A stretch of 64,000 bases of DNA from NCBI RefSeq assembly GCF_900638555.1, contig NZ_LR134525.1, forward strand, positions 248,001 to 312,000. Direction: 5' to 3'. This document shows positions 50,662-58,335 of the stretch, one piece after another. Made by a program: the position numbers and the translations under genes. The stretch comes from Neisseria meningitidis. Its GTDB lineage: Bacteria > Pseudomonadota > Gammaproteobacteria > Burkholderiales > Neisseriaceae. Below the pieces are notes generated by a model. The model had not been told where the DNA came from. It ran no database searches and saw only the letters and a program-made list of their open reading frames with translations. Positions within the stretch are counted from its first letter, which is position 1. Every line of letters begins with the position of its first letter.

Positions 50662-51401
50662 GGGGCTGTCCTAGATAACTAGGGAAATTCAAATTAAGTT
50701 AGAATTATCCCTATGAGAAAAAGTCGTCTAAGCCAGTATAAACAAAATAAACTCATTGAGCTATTTGTCGCAGGTGTAACTGCAAGAACGGCAGCAGAGT
50801 TAGTAGGCGTTAATAAAAATACCGCAGCCTATTATTTTCATCGTTTACGATTACTTATTTATCAAAACAGTCCGCATTTGGAAATGTTTGATGGCGAAGT
50901 AGAAGCAGATGAAAGTTATTTTGGCGGACAACGCAAAGGCAAACGCGGTCGCGGTGCTGCCGGTAAAGTCGCCGTATTCGGTCTTTTGAAGCGAAATGGT
51001 AAGGTTTATACGGTTACAGTACCGAATACTCAAACCGCTACTTTATTTCCTATTATCCGTGAACAAGTGAAACCTGACAGCATTGTTTATACGGATTGTT
51101 ATCGTAGCTATGATGTATTAGATGTGAGCGAATTTAGCCATTTTAGCTTCGCTGAAACTTCGTTTTCGTATCAATCACAGCACACATTTTGCCGAACGAC
51201 AAAACCATATTAATGGAATTGAGAACTTTTGGAACCAGGCAAAACGTCATTTACGCAAGTTTAACGGCATTCCCAAAGCGCATTTTGAGCTGTATTTAAA
51301 GGAGTGCGAATGGCGTTTTAACAACAGTGAGATAAAAGTTCTTGTTCCATCTTAAAACAATTAGTAAAATCAAGTTTATCCTAGTTATCCAGGACAGCCC
51401 C
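50662..51401 (+). mobile_element. IS1016-type insertion sequence (IS1595 family), defective
   Basis: 740 bp. The ends are GGGGCTGTCCTAGATAACTAG and, inverted, CTAGTTATCCAGGACAGCCCC (one mismatch). It carries one broken transposase gene. No clear target duplication is seen. Its right end abuts a CREE that has lost its first 10 bases, so insertion or a later deletion cut into that repeat. Confidence 0.9.
50713..51355 (+). pseudogene. IS1016 transposase, frameshifted
   Basis: The frame from 50713 reads MRKSRLSQYKQNKLIELFVAG, a helix-turn-helix start, then EVEADESYFGGQRKGKRGRG, VFGLLKRNGKVYT and IVYTDCYRSYDVLD, carrying the first two acidic residues of the ISXO2/DDE domain. After SHF the sequence AGCTTCGCTGAAACTTCG plus TTTT (51145-51166, 22 bases) interrupts it. 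Downstream, RINHSTHFAERQNHINGIENFWNQAKRH and KECEWRFNN continue in another frame to the stop at 51355. Removing the 22 bases would restore one frame. Probably inactive. Confidence 0.85.
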
Positions 51402-51487
51402 TAAATTTAAACCAGTACAGCGTTGCCGTACTATCTGTACTGTCTGCGGCTTCGTCGCCTTGTCCTGATTTTTGTTAATCCACTATA
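51402..51487. repeat. Correia repeat element, left end missing
   Basis: TAAATTTAAACCAGTAC... to TTAATCCACTATA, 86 bp. It matches the copy at 51860-51965 but lacks the first TATAGTGGAT, where the IS begins. Confidence 0.9.
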
Positions 51488-51600
51488 AAAAATCCCTGTG
51501 TCCTTATTTCTGCTTTCTTACGTCATTCTTTTAAAGGTGGGAATCTGGAAACCAAAAAACAACAGGAATTTATCCGAAACAACAAAACCTATCCGCCGGC

Positions 51601-51758
51601 ATCCCCGCGAAAGCGGGAATCTAGTTTGTTGTTCAAATAAATTCTGAAACTTTAATTTTGTCATTCCCGCGCAGGCGGGAATCTAGAAATGAAAAACGAC
51701 GAGAATTTATCAGAAATGACGGAAACTCAAAAAACCGGATTCCCGCCTGCGCGGGAAT
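51601..51758. repeat. dRS3 repeat block (neisserial intergenic mosaic element)
   Basis: dRS3 units of the form ATTCCC-8N-GGGAAT at 51663-51682 and 51739-51758, plus a variant (ATCCCC) at 51601-51620. They are separated by RS-type spacers (GAAATGAAAAACGACGAG..., TTTATCAGAAATGACGG). The gene-free stretch 51488-51859 is made of this and similar repeats. dRS3 is a known target of filamentous phage integration in Neisseria. Confidence 0.85.
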
Positions 51759-51859
51759 GACGAAATTTTAGGTTTCTGATTTTGATTTTCCGTTTTTGCG
51801 GGAAGGATGGGGTTTCAGATTGTGGGCATTATCAGTATTTTCTATTTGGCAATGTCTTT

Positions 51860-51965
51860 TATAATGGATTAAATTTAAACCAGTACGGCGTTGCCTCGCC
51901 TTGCCGTACGATTTGTACTGTCTGCGGCTTCGTCGCCTTGTCCTGATTTTTGTTAATCCACTATA
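51860..51965. repeat. Correia repeat element (CREE), short form
   Basis: 106 bp with ends TATAATGGATTAA and TTAATCCACTATA; the left end has A for G. It lies behind alr. Confidence 0.93.
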
Positions 51966-51986
51966 CTGATTTTGTCAAAACGCATT

Positions 51987-52020
51987 TATGCCGTCTGAAA
52001 GGCTTCAGACGGCATTTTTG
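51987..52020 (-). terminator. DUS terminator after alr
   Basis: ATGCCGTCTGAA and TTCAGACGGCATTTTT with an AAGG-type loop, adjoining the alr stop at 52032. Confidence 0.8.
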
Positions 52021-52031
52021 TTTGGACTTGA

Positions 52032-53090
52032 TTACTCGATATAAGTGAATTTTGCACGTTTGATATTGCACATCAATTCGTAAGGGATGGTTCCGGCCGC
52101 TTCGGCAACGGTATTGATATTAACCGTATCGCCCCACAGTTCGACCTCGTGTCCCAAACCTTCTTGCGAAGCGTCCAGCTCGATGGTCATCATATCCATA
52201 GAGACCCTGCCGATGACCCGGGTCAATTTACCGTCGACGGCGACGGGGGAATTGCTTGGGGCGCGGCGCGGATAACCGTCCGCATAACCGCAGGCAATCA
52301 GGCCGACGCGCGTAGATTTACTGGTATAAAATGTTGCGCCATAACCGATAGGGGAGTGCGGCTGTAAAACGCGTTCGCCGAAAATACGGGTGGAAAGCCT
52401 CATCACGGGTTTCAGCCTGTCATCGCTGCCTCCGAACGGGGAAATGCCGTACAACGCCAAGCCGGCTCGCCCCCAGTCCCTGCGTGCTTCGGGAACATTC
52501 AAAATAGCGGCGGAGTTGGCAAGGCTTTCTTCGCCTTCCAGCCCTTCCGTACCCAAATCGAATGCTTCCATCTGTATTTCCGTCATACCGCTTTCGGGTT
52601 CGTCCGCACAGGAGAAATGCGAGAATTTGACAATACTGTCCACATATTCCGACTGCTTCAATGCCGCATATACCGAAGCGTAATCATGAGGGAAAAATCC
52701 GGTACGGTGCATTCCCGAATCCATTTTCAACCAGACCTTGACAGGTTTTTTCCAATGGCGGGAAAGCAAAGCCTCAAGTTGCCATTGGTTTCCGACTGCC
52801 GGCCAGAGCGAGTATTGTTCGACCGCTTCGTACTCTGATGCTTCAAATACGCCTTCCAAAAGGACAATCGGATGGGTAATGCCACTCTCCCGTAGCCTGA
52901 TTCCCTCGTCGATTGTCGCCACGGCAAAGCCGTCTGCCAAGTCTGCCAGCGCGAAAGCACATCTGACCGCACCGTGTCCGTATGCGTCGGCCTTCACTAC
53001 CGCCAACAGTTTGCCTCCGTGCATTTCCTTCAAAATCCGATAATTGTGCCTAAGGTTGCCCAACCTGATCTGCACGTTCAAAGGGCGCAT
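52032..53090 (-). CDS. alr: Alanine racemase
   Basis: 352 aa from the ATG at 53090 (MRPLNVQIRLGNLRHNYRIL). Makes D-alanine for peptidoglycan. The PLP lysine is Lys33 in AVVKADAYGHG; the second base, Tyr, is in SPIGYGATFYTSK; other family boxes are KMDSGMHRTGF, FSHFSCADEP, RAGLALYGISPFG and GRVSMDMMTIEL. An ATG at 53165 would add 25 hydrophobic residues without family support. The unit is flanked by CREEs on both sides. Confidence 0.95.
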   Translation of the reverse strand: MRPLNVQIRLGNLRHNYRILKEMHGGKLLAVVKADAYGHGAVRCAFALADLADGFAVATIDEGIRLRESGITHPIVLLEGVFEASEYEAVEQYSLWPAVGNQWQLEALLSRHWKKPVKVWLKMDSGMHRTGFFPHDYASVYAALKQSEYVDSIVKFSHFSCADEPESGMTEIQMEAFDLGTEGLEGEESLANSAAILNVPEARRDWGRAGLALYGISPFGGSDDRLKPVMRLSTRIFGERVLQPHSPIGYGATFYTSKSTRVGLIACGYADGYPRRAPSNSPVAVDGKLTRVIGRVSMDMMTIELDASQEGLGHEVELWGDTVNINTVAEAAGTIPYELMCNIKRAKFTYIE

Positions 53091-53266
53091 AAATTCATTC
53101 CTTACCAAACAAGTGTTTATTAGCAAAATTAAGAAATCAATTAGGGAATTATAATCCAACGGCAAGGCTTTTAAAATATTAAAGACCCTTGTATCTTCAA
53201 GCCGAAGCAGCAGTTTTTAGGTAGGAAGGCGGTTTGCTTTTCCTGATATAATCGCTTTCCCAAATA

Positions 53267-53371
53267 TATAGTGGATTAACAAAAATCAGGACAAGGCGAC
53301 GAAGCCGCAGACAGTACAAATAGTACGGCAAGGCGAGGCAACGCCGTACTGGTTTTTGTTAATCCACTATA
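53267..53371. repeat. Correia repeat element (CREE), short form
   Basis: 105 bp with TATAGTGGATTAA and TTAATCCACTATA ends. It lies 44 bp before the Lrp-type gene; the TATACTCTAT just after its end could act as a -10. Confidence 0.95.
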
Positions 53372-53414
53372 TACTCTATTTGTTAAAATCAATAATAAAT
53401 ACAAGGCAATCCAA

Positions 53415-53879
53415 ATGAAAGAACTAGATAAAATCGATTTCCGCATTCTTAAGATCCTCCAACAGAATGCCCGCATCCCGATGATGGAGCTTGCCGAGAA
53501 GGTAGGCTTGTCCACCACGCCCGTTACAGAGAGGGTGCGCCGTTTGGAGCGGGAACATTATATTTCCGGCTATCACGCCCATCTCAATCCCCATCTGTTG
53601 GGCAAACCACTATTGGTTTTTGTCGAGCTGAAGCTGCAATCCAAATCGGGCAATATTTTCGAAGATTTCAAAAAAGAAGTGCTGAAAATTCCGCAAATTA
53701 TGGAATGCCACTTGGTGTCGGGCGAATACGACTATCTGATTAAAGTACGTTTGCCCGATATGTCTGCCTATCGGGATATGCTAGGCAATATCCTATTGCA
53801 ACTGCCTGCCGCTTCGGAGAGTAGGAGTTATGTTGTGATGGAGGAGGTCAAAGAAAATCCAGTTTTGGATTTGGATTGA
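53415..53879 (+). CDS. lrp: Lrp/AsnC family transcriptional regulator
   Basis: 154 aa. N-terminal helix-turn-helix: LDKIDFRILKILQQNARIPMMELAEKVGLSTTPVTERVRRLE; C-terminal RAM/ACT-like effector domain: PLLVFVELKLQSKSG and MECHLVSGEYDYLIKVRLPD. It resembles the leucine-responsive regulators. ACAAGGCAATCCAA precedes the ATG. A CREE stands right upstream and may carry its promoter. The tandem sRNAs on the other strand follow within 80 bp. Confidence 0.92.
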   Translation: MKELDKIDFRILKILQQNARIPMMELAEKVGLSTTPVTERVRRLEREHYISGYHAHLNPHLLGKPLLVFVELKLQSKSGNIFEDFKKEVLKIPQIMECHLVSGEYDYLIKVRLPDMSAYRDMLGNILLQLPAASESRSYVVMEEVKENPVLDLD

Positions 53880-53957
53880 ATATTTCAGGCTGGCTATGCG
53901 GTTTGACACCTAAATGAAACATAACAACATCACGCACAGAGGCTTGTTGCTTCAGAT

Positions 53958-54050
53958 AAAAAAATGCACACATCCGGTTGAATGTGTGCCAAGTCTACAA
54001 AGGAGAAATAGAGGAGAAACTATTAACTGACTACTCGAACCAGCTAACGG
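53958..54050 (-). ncRNA. Small regulatory RNA, sibling 2 (NmsR/RcoF type)
   Basis: Read on the minus strand. A promoter (TTGCTT, 17 bases, CATAAT at 54056-54061) precedes about 90 nt. The RNA contains TTTCTCCTCTATTTCTCC, a single-stranded double anti-Shine-Dalgarno, and ends in GCACACAT/ATGTGTGC (53966-53989) plus T7. A second copy lies 200 bp upstream. Tandem near-identical sRNAs in this position (beside an Lrp-type gene and dsbB) agree with the Hfq-bound sibling sRNAs described in meningococcus and gonococcus, which repress citrate-cycle and amino-acid genes. Ends are inferred. Confidence 0.75.
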
Positions 54051-54055
54051 AATGA

Positions 54056-54084
54056 ATTATGCAGCTTTTCCGGTCAAAAAGCAA
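54056..54084 (-). promoter_or_regulatory. Promoter of sibling sRNA 2
   Basis: On the minus strand TTGCTT, a 17-base spacer, and CATAAT (54056-54061); about 6 bases from the inferred RNA start. Confidence 0.5.
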
Positions 54085-54161
54085 GCGTTTTTCTTGTTAA
54101 ATTTCTTAAAGAATGGAATTTCAAACAATAAAAGTAATTAAATTTCAAAAAAAGCGGAGAT

Positions 54162-54256
54162 AAAAAAATGCACACATCCAGTTGAATGTGTGCTAAGTCT
54201 ACAAAGGAGAAATAGAGGAGAAAAATCAAGCTGCATCAAGCAACTCGCCCGATGGC
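54162..54256 (-). ncRNA. Small regulatory RNA, sibling 1 (NmsR/RcoF type)
   Basis: Minus strand. About the last 65 nt match sibling 2 almost base for base: TTTCTCCTCTATTTCTCC, the word TTTGTAGACTTAGC, the hairpin GCACACAT/ATGTGTGC (54170-54193) and T7. The 5' part (GATAGCCATCGGGCGAGTTGC) differs. No clear promoter is seen, so the 5' end is approximate. The regions between and around the two RNAs (54085-54161, 54257-54482) are AT-rich without genes. Confidence 0.72.
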
Positions 54257-54482
54257 TATCCGGTAACAAATTCCTTCAAAAACCCATCAATCCGCTTATT
54301 CAAAAAAATCATATGATTTCATTGAAATAAACTTTTGATTCGCTAAATTTGCTGAAATTCAAATCCTCCGGATGTATTTTTTTGTGGGCATTGTGCGGGC
54401 AAATCGCCGTTTTGTCCCTTGCCATCTCGGGATATATCCAGCAAAATCGGCATATCGGTATTTTGATTGGTGTGTTGAGAAA

Positions 54483-54971
54483 ATGACCCCGTTATTTAGA
54501 AAAGCCGTTTGGCTGCTGTTTGCCGTTTCGGTCTGTGCATTTGCCGGCTCTTTGGCGGCACAGTATGTTTTGGGTATGGAGCCTTGCGTTTTGTGTATCA
54601 GCCAGCGGTTGTGCGTCTTGGCAACCGCATTGTGTGCGGCAATTGTCCTGATGTGCAGACCAAGAAGAAAGGCAGGCGGTTTGTTCGGTGCTGTCTTTAT
54701 CAGCATTCCCGCCGTTACGGGTATTTCTGTTGCGGCATATCAGTTGTGGCTGCAGTCGCTGCCGCCGGGTACGGCTCCTTCGTGCGGTGCGCCGTGGACG
54801 TTTCGATTGAAGGGCTGGCCTTTGTTTGATTGGTTCGAGCCTGTCGTGCGCGGGTTCGGAAATTGTGCCGAACCGGATTATCTGCTGGGGGTTGCTTTGC
54901 CTGTTTGGAGTGTGGCGTATTTTCTGGCGGTTGCCCTGACGGTTTGGTGGGCGTGGGCAAGGGCTAAATAA
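54483..54971 (+). CDS. dsbB: Disulfide bond formation protein B
   Basis: 162 aa. Four membrane segments. Reoxidises DsbA and passes electrons to quinones. The first cysteine pair is in PCVLCISQRL (CVLC, about residues 36-39); the second is Cys in PSCGAPW and GNCAEPDYLLG. The ATG at 54483 was chosen because it precedes the first membrane helix; the frame is open to 54372 without family match. It ends in a DUS terminator shared with the YebC gene. Confidence 0.93.
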   Translation: MTPLFRKAVWLLFAVSVCAFAGSLAAQYVLGMEPCVLCISQRLCVLATALCAAIVLMCRPRRKAGGLFGAVFISIPAVTGISVAAYQLWLQSLPPGTAPSCGAPWTFRLKGWPLFDWFEPVVRGFGNCAEPDYLLGVALPVWSVAYFLAVALTVWWAWARAK

Positions 54972-54974
54972 ATC

Positions 54975-55004
54975 AATGCCGTCTGAAAGGTTCAGACGGC
55001 ATTT
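54975..55004. terminator. Convergent DUS terminator between dsbB and the YebC gene
   Basis: AATGCCGTCTGAA and TTCAGACGGCATT with a 2-4 base loop. Confidence 0.8.
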
Positions 55005-55029
55005 TATTGTATGTCTGCTGTGCTGCGTA

Positions 55030-55758
55030 TCAGTCCAGATTCAATACGGCGGAAGTGTAAACGTCTTGCACGTCGTCCAAGTCTTCCAGCGCGTCAATCA
55101 GTTTTTGCATTTTGACGGCATCGTCGCCGGAGAGTTCGGTTTCGTTTTGGGCGCGCATCGTAACGTCGCCGTCAACGGATTTGTAACCTGCCGCCTCCAA
55201 AGCGGATTTTACGCCCGCCCAATCGTTTGGCGCGGTAATGACTTCGATGGAACCGTCGTCGTTGGTAACCACGTCTTCCGCACCGGCTTCCAAAGCCGCT
55301 TCCATCAGCGCGTCTTCGTCAACGCCGGGTTCGAATACCAAATAGCCCTGATGCACGAAGTTGAACGCCACGCAGCCGTCGGTACCCAAGTTGCCGCCGT
55401 TTTTGGTAAACGCGTGGCGTACGTCCGCAACGGTGCGGGTTTTGTTGTCGGTCAGGCAGTCCACCATCAAAGCCGCGCCGCCGATGCCGTAGCCTTCGTA
55501 GCGCAACTCGATGTATTCCACGCCTTCCAAGTTGCCCGTGCCTTTGTCGATGGCGCGTTGCACATTGTCTTTGGGCATATTGTTTTCGGCTGCTTTTTCC
55601 AAAGCCAGGCGCAGGCGCGGATTTGCGCCGGGATCGCCGCCGCCCATACGCGCCGCAACGGTGATTTCTTTGATTAAACGGGTGAAGATTTTGCCGCGTT
55701 TGGCATCCTGACGGGCTTTTTTATGCTGGATATTCGCCCACTTGCTATGGCCTGCCAT
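55030..55758 (-). CDS. YebC/PmpR family protein (TACO1 type)
   Basis: 242 aa. [32 protein letters not shown] is the family's hallmark start, followed by [24 protein letters not shown] and [23 protein letters not shown]. Family members are labelled transcriptional regulators, and more recent work ties them to translation of proline-rich stretches on the ribosome. AAGGAAATTT precedes the ATG. The 326 bp upstream to alsT holds a single DUS (55875-55886) and no gene. Confidence 0.92.
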   Translation of the reverse strand: MAGHSKWANIQHKKARQDAKRGKIFTRLIKEITVAARMGGGDPGANPRLRLALEKAAENNMPKDNVQRAIDKGTGNLEGVEYIELRYEGYGIGGAALMVDCLTDNKTRTVADVRHAFTKNGGNLGTDGCVAFNFVHQGYLVFEPGVDEDALMEAALEAGAEDVVTNDDGSIEVITAPNDWAGVKSALEAAGYKSVDGDVTMRAQNETELSGDDAVKMQKLIDALEDLDDVQDVYTSAVLNLD

Positions 55759-56043
55759 AAATTTCCTTTCTTATTTCAAATAATTAATCTGTTTTTGTCA
55801 GATTTTTTACGGTCGGCATTTTAACATAAGTTGCAAGTACCCAAAATATCCTGTTTTATGCCGTGCCGTTGTCGATGCCGTCTGAAAGCGATTTCCTCCG
55901 CTTTCCGCTTAAAAATAAAGAAATGTTTTAATTAACGATATTTTACGGTATGATGGCGCAGCTTCTCCCCGATTGTTGACAATTTAAGGCATCTGTTGCG
56001 GCAAATACGGTCTGCTCGCCGTGTTTCCTTATTGGAATGTCTT

Positions 56044-56072
56044 TTGGAAGGCAGTCATTTTAATTGTAAGAT
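56044..56072 (+). promoter_or_regulatory. Possible alsT promoter
   Basis: TTGGAA, a 17-base spacer and TAAGAT, 13 bases before the ATG. Both hexamers have two mismatches. Confidence 0.35.
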
Positions 56073-56084
56073 AAGGTTTATTTT

Positions 56085-57503
56085 ATGGAAAATATATTGT
56101 CTGTTCTGGTGGGTACAGTCAATCGGTTCCTTTGGGACTACCTGCTGATTTACGCGCTTTTGGGTATCGGCCTGTTTTTTACGCTGTATCTCGGTGCGCC
56201 GCAGATTACCAAGCTAGGCGCGGGATTCAAATCCGTATTCGGCGGCTTGTTTGCCAAAGGCGATAAAGACGATAAGTCTTTATCGCAGTTTCAGGCGTTG
56301 GCGGTTGCCATATCCGCGCAAATCGGTACGGGCAACGTCGCCGGCGTGGCGACCGCCATCACCGCAGGCGGGCCGGGCGCGATTTTTTGGATGTGGGTTT
56401 CTGCCGTTTTGGGGATGTCCACGATTTTTGCGGAGGCACTGCTGGCGCAGAAATACCGCGTCGTCAGCCACGGCAAATACATCGGTGGGCCGGCGTTTTA
56501 TATTACGCACGGTCTGACTCCGAAAATCGGCAGGGGCGCGGCGCGTTTCCTGTCGGGCTTTTTCTCCATCGCGCTGATTATCGCATTGGGCTTTATCGGT
56601 AATGCGACACAGGCAAACTCCATTGCTTCTGCCGTTACCATTGCATTTGATGTGCCTTCTTTGGCAGTCGGTATTGTGCTTGCCGTCCTTGCGGGCATGG
56701 TTGTGATTGGCGGCGTGAACCGTATTGCCAATATTGCCCAGTTTGTCGTGCCGTTTATGGCGGTTGTTTATATTTTGTGCGCCGTCGTTATCCTGTTTGA
56801 ATTTTCCGACTATATTGTGCCGATGTTCAACCACATCTTTACCGCCGCCTTCAATCCTGAAGCCGTTTTGGGCGGTGCTGCGGGTATCGGTATGCGTGAA
56901 GCGATACGTTTCGGCGTGGCGCGCGGTCTGTTTTCCAACGAAGCAGGTATGGGTTCTACCCCGCATGCACATGCAACCGCTGATGTGAAACATCCTGTGC
57001 AGCAAGGTATGGCGGCATTTGTCGGTGTATTTATCGATACGATTTTGGTATGTACGGCTACGGCATTGATTATCCTGCTGACCGATGCCAACCTTTCGGG
57101 CGAACAGGGCGCGGCGGTTACTCAATTTGCCTTTAACAAGGCATTTCCGGGCTTCGGTTCGCAATTGCTTGCCGTGTGTCTGACCTTTTTCGCCTTGACG
57201 ACCATTATCGGCTGGTATTATTTCGGCGAGTCCAACATCCGTTTTCTTTTCAGGGGAAGACACTTGGGCATCTATCGCGCATTGGTTCTGCTTGCCATCG
57301 TTTTAGGTACGCTCGGCAAAGTCGATTTGGTTTGGAGCCTGTCCGATATGTTCAACGGCTTTATGGTTATCCCGAACTTGATAGCCCTGTTTTTGTTGCG
57401 TAAGGAAATCCGTGCCATTTATGATGATTATTTGGCACAGAAAAAAGCGGGTCGGGATTTGTCCTATCAGTATGAATTCCACGAGTTCCACGACAAGGGC
57501 TGA
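56085..57503 (+). CDS. Sodium:alanine symporter (AGCS family)
   Basis: 472 aa with about ten membrane segments. Family boxes: FQALAVAISAQIGTGNVAGVATAITAGGPGAIFWMWVSAVLGM near the N-terminus (the substrate/sodium site region) and GVARGLFSNEAGMGSTPHAHATADVKHPVQQG in the middle. It takes up alanine, glycine or related amino acids with sodium in the inner membrane. Its transcription unit ends in a strong terminator. Confidence 0.92.
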   Translation: MENILSVLVGTVNRFLWDYLLIYALLGIGLFFTLYLGAPQITKLGAGFKSVFGGLFAKGDKDDKSLSQFQALAVAISAQIGTGNVAGVATAITAGGPGAIFWMWVSAVLGMSTIFAEALLAQKYRVVSHGKYIGGPAFYITHGLTPKIGRGAARFLSGFFSIALIIALGFIGNATQANSIASAVTIAFDVPSLAVGIVLAVLAGMVVIGGVNRIANIAQFVVPFMAVVYILCAVVILFEFSDYIVPMFNHIFTAAFNPEAVLGGAAGIGMREAIRFGVARGLFSNEAGMGSTPHAHATADVKHPVQQGMAAFVGVFIDTILVCTATALIILLTDANLSGEQGAAVTQFAFNKAFPGFGSQLLAVCLTFFALTTIIGWYYFGESNIRFLFRGRHLGIYRALVLLAIVLGTLGKVDLVWSLSDMFNGFMVIPNLIALFLLRKEIRAIYDDYLAQKKAGRDLSYQYEFHEFHDKG

Positions 57504-57517
57504 TGTCCGGCAAACAG

Positions 57518-57550
57518 AAAACCTCCCAATCTTCAGGATCGGGAGGTTTT
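57518..57550 (+). terminator. Terminator after the alanine symporter
   Basis: AAACCTCCC and GGGAGGTTT with further pairing (GATC) inside; T-run after it. A DUS half-site follows at 57555-57564. Confidence 0.85.
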
Positions 57551-57566
57551 GCTTTTCAGACGGCAT

Positions 57567-58193
57567 TCAGATTACGTAACCGTACACGCTGACAAATTGG
57601 GTGATGCTGCCGCCCAATACGAACAGATGCCAGATTCCGTGCCCGTGTCGGATTTTTTCATCGTTTACAAACCAGTAAATGCCGACGCTGTACAGCATAC
57701 CGCCTGCCGCCAGCCAAGCCAGTCCTGCCGGCGGGAGTGAGGCTGTCAGGGATTTCATTACCGCCAAGACCATCCAGCCCATTACGATATAAATCGCAAT
57801 AGACAGCAGTCGTTTTTCGCTTTTCCGTCCAATGGTGAGTTCTTGTGCGATTCCTGCAGCCGCCAGCAGCCAGGACAGTGAAAATACCGTCCAGCCCGGC
57901 CCGTTTCTCAAAGAAACCAGTGCAAACGGTGTGTAGCTTCCGGCAATCAGCACATAAATCATGCAGTGGTCGGTTTTTTTCAAAATGCTTTTCAGTTTTC
58001 CGGCTGCAATTCCGTGGTACAGCGAGGAACTCAAATAGAGCAGAAGAAGGCTGATGCCGTAAACCGATACGCTGAAGATACGGTAGCCGTCCCCGTGTCC
58101 TATGGTTTTCAGCAGCATCAGCGCCAAACCTGCCGCCGCCAGAATCAAACCGCTCAAATGGCTGTAAGTATTGAAGCGTTCGCCTGTATACAT
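57567..58193 (-). CDS. HlyIII/PAQR family membrane protein
   Basis: 208 aa, seven membrane segments. It begins MYTGERFNTYSHLSGLILAAAG. The PAQR metal-site residues are seen: the first His in LYHGIA, Asp in KTDHCMIYVLIAGSYTPF, and the paired His in RHGHGIWHLFVLGGS. HlyIII was named for pore-forming activity when expressed from Bacillus; the bacterial role is uncertain and may be hydrolase-like, as for ceramidase relatives. Confidence 0.9.
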   Translation of the reverse strand: MYTGERFNTYSHLSGLILAAAGLALMLLKTIGHGDGYRIFSVSVYGISLLLLYLSSSLYHGIAAGKLKSILKKTDHCMIYVLIAGSYTPFALVSLRNGPGWTVFSLSWLLAAAGIAQELTIGRKSEKRLLSIAIYIVMGWMVLAVMKSLTASLPPAGLAWLAAGGMLYSVGIYWFVNDEKIRHGHGIWHLFVLGGSITQFVSVYGYVI

Positions 58194-58335
58194 CGCACAA
58201 TCTTTCGGGAAAGTAGAGGCAGTCAGTTTACGCCGATACTTTTGCCTCTGTGTGGGATTTACTCTTTGCCTACACTGTGAATATTCTTGAAAATGCGTGT
58301 GTTAAAATCTGTTTTTTATTTTCAGACGGCATTTT

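Noticed and set aside
51601..51758. Possible CRISPR array from regularly spaced ATTCCC/GGGAAT palindromes
   Set aside because: The units are dRS3 intergenic repeats with short conserved spacers and no cas genes nearby.
57658..58200. 180-codon frame overlapping the HlyIII gene
   Set aside because: Same strand, other frame, and the HlyIII frame has all the membrane segments and metal-site residues.
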